This document shows, in pieces, positions 41,941-42,791 of a stretch of DNA of 42,791 nt (position 1 is the first letter of the stretch; each line of letters opens with the position of its first letter). Under the pieces are notes generated by a model. The model worked only from the letters and a program-made list of their open reading frames with translations. It had not been told where the DNA came from and made no database searches. The stretch is from a virus: IMG/VR virus record IMGVR_UViG_3300047386_000233, positions 1 to 42,791 of that record; one strand, 5' to 3'. The position numbers and the translations under genes are program-made.

Positions 41941-42005
41941 GGACGTGAATGGTTAAACGTTATACAATATGTATTGTAGTGCGGGTTCGATTCCCGCCAC
42001 GTCCA
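41941..42005 (+). ncRNA. Short tRNA-like RNA lacking a normal D-arm and anticodon arm
   Basis: Acceptor GGACGTG/CACGTCC pairs perfectly, and the T-arm GCGGG-TTCGATT-CCCGC is canonical, with discriminator A at 42005. Only 33 bases lie between them, about 8 fewer than normal. They contain a 6-bp hairpin TACAAT-ATGT-ATTGTA instead of a 7-base anticodon loop. It ends 4 bases before tRNA-Met. Confidence 0.5.
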
Positions 42006-42009
42006 CTAT

Positions 42010-42083
42010 TGCGCGGTAGAGCAGCTGGTTAGCTCGCGAGTCTCATAAACTCGAGGTCGGAGGTTCGAATCCTCCCTGCGCAC
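42010..42083 (+). tRNA. tRNA-Met (anticodon CAT)
   Basis: A complete cloverleaf: acceptor TGCGCGG/CTGCGCA, D-arm GAGC/GCTC with loop AGCTGGTTA, anticodon stem CGAGT/ACTCG with loop CTCATAA (CAT at 42044-42046), variable AGGTC, T-arm GGAGG-TTCGAAT-CCTCC. CCA is not encoded. T1-A72 pairing and lack of three GC pairs in the anticodon stem argue for an elongator rather than an initiator; a modified Ile-CAT tRNA cannot be excluded. Confidence 0.96.
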
Positions 42084-42103
42084 CTAATTTAAAAATAAAA
42101 ACA

Positions 42104-42307
42104 ATGAGTAAAACAAAATTTAACGGATTTGAAAAGTATTTCATCCAAACAGCGTTAAGACACGCTATCGAAGAAGCAGAAAAAGATGTATTAGCCGCTG
42201 AGGCTGACGGTAAAAGATCAATATATGCACCTGGTTATTTCACCTTGGTGGGTAATGAGATCATTGATAAAGTAAATAGTATGACACTTAAAAAATACCA
42301 AGATTAA
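42104..42307 (+). CDS. Small protein of unknown function (67 aa)
   Basis: MSKTKFNGFEKYFIQTALRH, then AIEEAEKDVLAAEADGKRSI and GYFTLVGNEIIDKVNS; a helical soluble protein. It starts 20 bases after tRNA-Met behind an A-rich leader and without its own promoter motif, so it is probably read from the promoter at 41457 together with the RNAs. Confidence 0.78.
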   Translation: MSKTKFNGFEKYFIQTALRHAIEEAEKDVLAAEADGKRSIYAPGYFTLVGNEIIDKVNSMTLKKYQD

Positions 42308-42309
42308 TT

Positions 42310-42349
42310 ACAAACTAAACACGACTACCTATCGATAATATATATGAAT
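42310..42349 (+). promoter_or_regulatory. Early-type 40-bp promoter motif, copy 10
   Basis: ACAAACTAAACACGA, nine bases, GATAATATATATGAAT; two bases after the previous stop and 16 before the next ATG. Confidence 0.83.
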
Positions 42350-42365
42350 TTAAAATACAAATAAC

Positions 42366-42599
42366 ATGAAAAATTTACTACAATCAATCAAACCTAAGTA
42401 CATCAAACTTATTAAACAAAGTGACTACAAGTTTACTTCATCAAGAATTATTGCTAAACTAGAAAGTAGCAAGTGGTATGGCGAGCTAACTATACAAGAG
42501 ATCAGAGATATATATGATATGTGTAATATAAACGCACTCAGAGTATCAGCGTGGGACTACAGGTTTGGCGATAACATTCTAATAGACGGCGATGACTAA
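42366..42599 (+). CDS. Small protein of unknown function (77 aa)
   Basis: MKNLLQSIKPKYIKLIKQSD, then a helical part (WYGELTIQEIRDIYDMCNIN) and WDYRFGDNILIDGDD at the end. It lies after promoter copy 10 and overlaps the next gene by 7 bases. Not recognised. Confidence 0.76.
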   Translation: MKNLLQSIKPKYIKLIKQSDYKFTSSRIIAKLESSKWYGELTIQEIRDIYDMCNINALRVSAWDYRFGDNILIDGDD

Positions 42600-42791
42600 G
42601 CAAGAACTACAACAACGAGCTAGCGACAAAGCTTTCGCTAAAATGTCTATGCTCCTAATCACTATTGAGCAAAACAAAGAAGACATACGTACAGGCAACT
42701 ACGGTGGTGTTACATCACACGAGATGGATATAGTATTAAACAGTAATAAAATAGAATTAAAGGTGTGGCAATACATCGCTAAATTAATAGA
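42593..42791 (+). CDS. Small protein, partial at right edge
   Basis: ATG 42593 opens a frame that runs off the window (MTKQELQQRASDKAFAKMSM, then LLITIEQNKEDIRTGNYGGV). Helical so far. It overlaps the previous gene, so is likely in the same transcript. Function unknown. Confidence 0.7.

Noticed and set aside
41498-42005. Group I intron or tmRNA in the RNA locus
   Set aside because: I could not find the conserved group I core (P4-P7 with a G-binding site) or the tmRNA tag frame and acceptor sequence; a covariance-model search would settle it.
1-42791. Complete phage genome with terminal repeats
   Set aside because: Both ends cut through genes, no end-to-end repeat was seen, and replication genes are missing.

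Overview
The window looks like part of the genome of a tailed phage, probably a short-tailed (podovirus-type) phage of a Bacteroidetes, likely marine or flavobacterial, host. The DNA is AT-rich. Gene starts lie behind A-rich leaders with no Shine-Dalgarno sequence, as is usual in Bacteroidetes. The order terminase large subunit, portal, scaffold, major capsid protein, ring/adaptor proteins, a giant tail-tube protein and internal virion proteins resembles crAss-like phages and related marine phages. That placement is inference from remembered family resemblance, with no database search. No DNA polymerase, primase or RNA polymerase gene is present and both edges cut through genes, so the genome is longer than this window.

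Positions 1-37448 hold one long block on the minus strand, transcribed right to left. From its start it encodes a basic protein and four or five tail-fibre/tail-tip proteins, one with a C-terminal S74 intramolecular chaperone. Next come a GroEL and GroES pair in inverted order, then small proteins that include a winged-helix protein, an EF-hand-like protein and a DUF6321-like basic protein. A holin region and a double GroES-like protein follow. The packaging and head genes are a candidate small terminase, TerL, portal, scaffold and major capsid protein. The block ends with ring proteins, a tail-tube ('muzzle'-like) protein carried on two ORFs, and internal/ejected virion proteins. The last of these runs off the left edge and contains an HEXXH motif.

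Positions 37449-37898 are a divergent, gene-free control region with a GC-rich core, hairpins and short repeats.

Positions 37899-42791 hold about 17 very small genes on the plus strand, arranged as cassettes. Ten copies of an almost rigid 40-bp motif (ACAAACTAAAYACGA, nine bases, GATAATATA, two bases, YGAAT) precede these cassettes and are very probably promoters for the early/accessory genes. One copy drives not a protein gene but a structured RNA locus (41498-42083). That locus ends in a canonical tRNA-Met(CAT), preceded by two tRNA-like elements with good T-arms and acceptor stems but abnormal central parts. A second gene-free stretch (39073-39456) holds a duplicated hairpin and three 31-bp direct repeats that could be an origin or operator. 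The RNA locus, the promoter array and the iteron region are the parts least explained by known phage biology.
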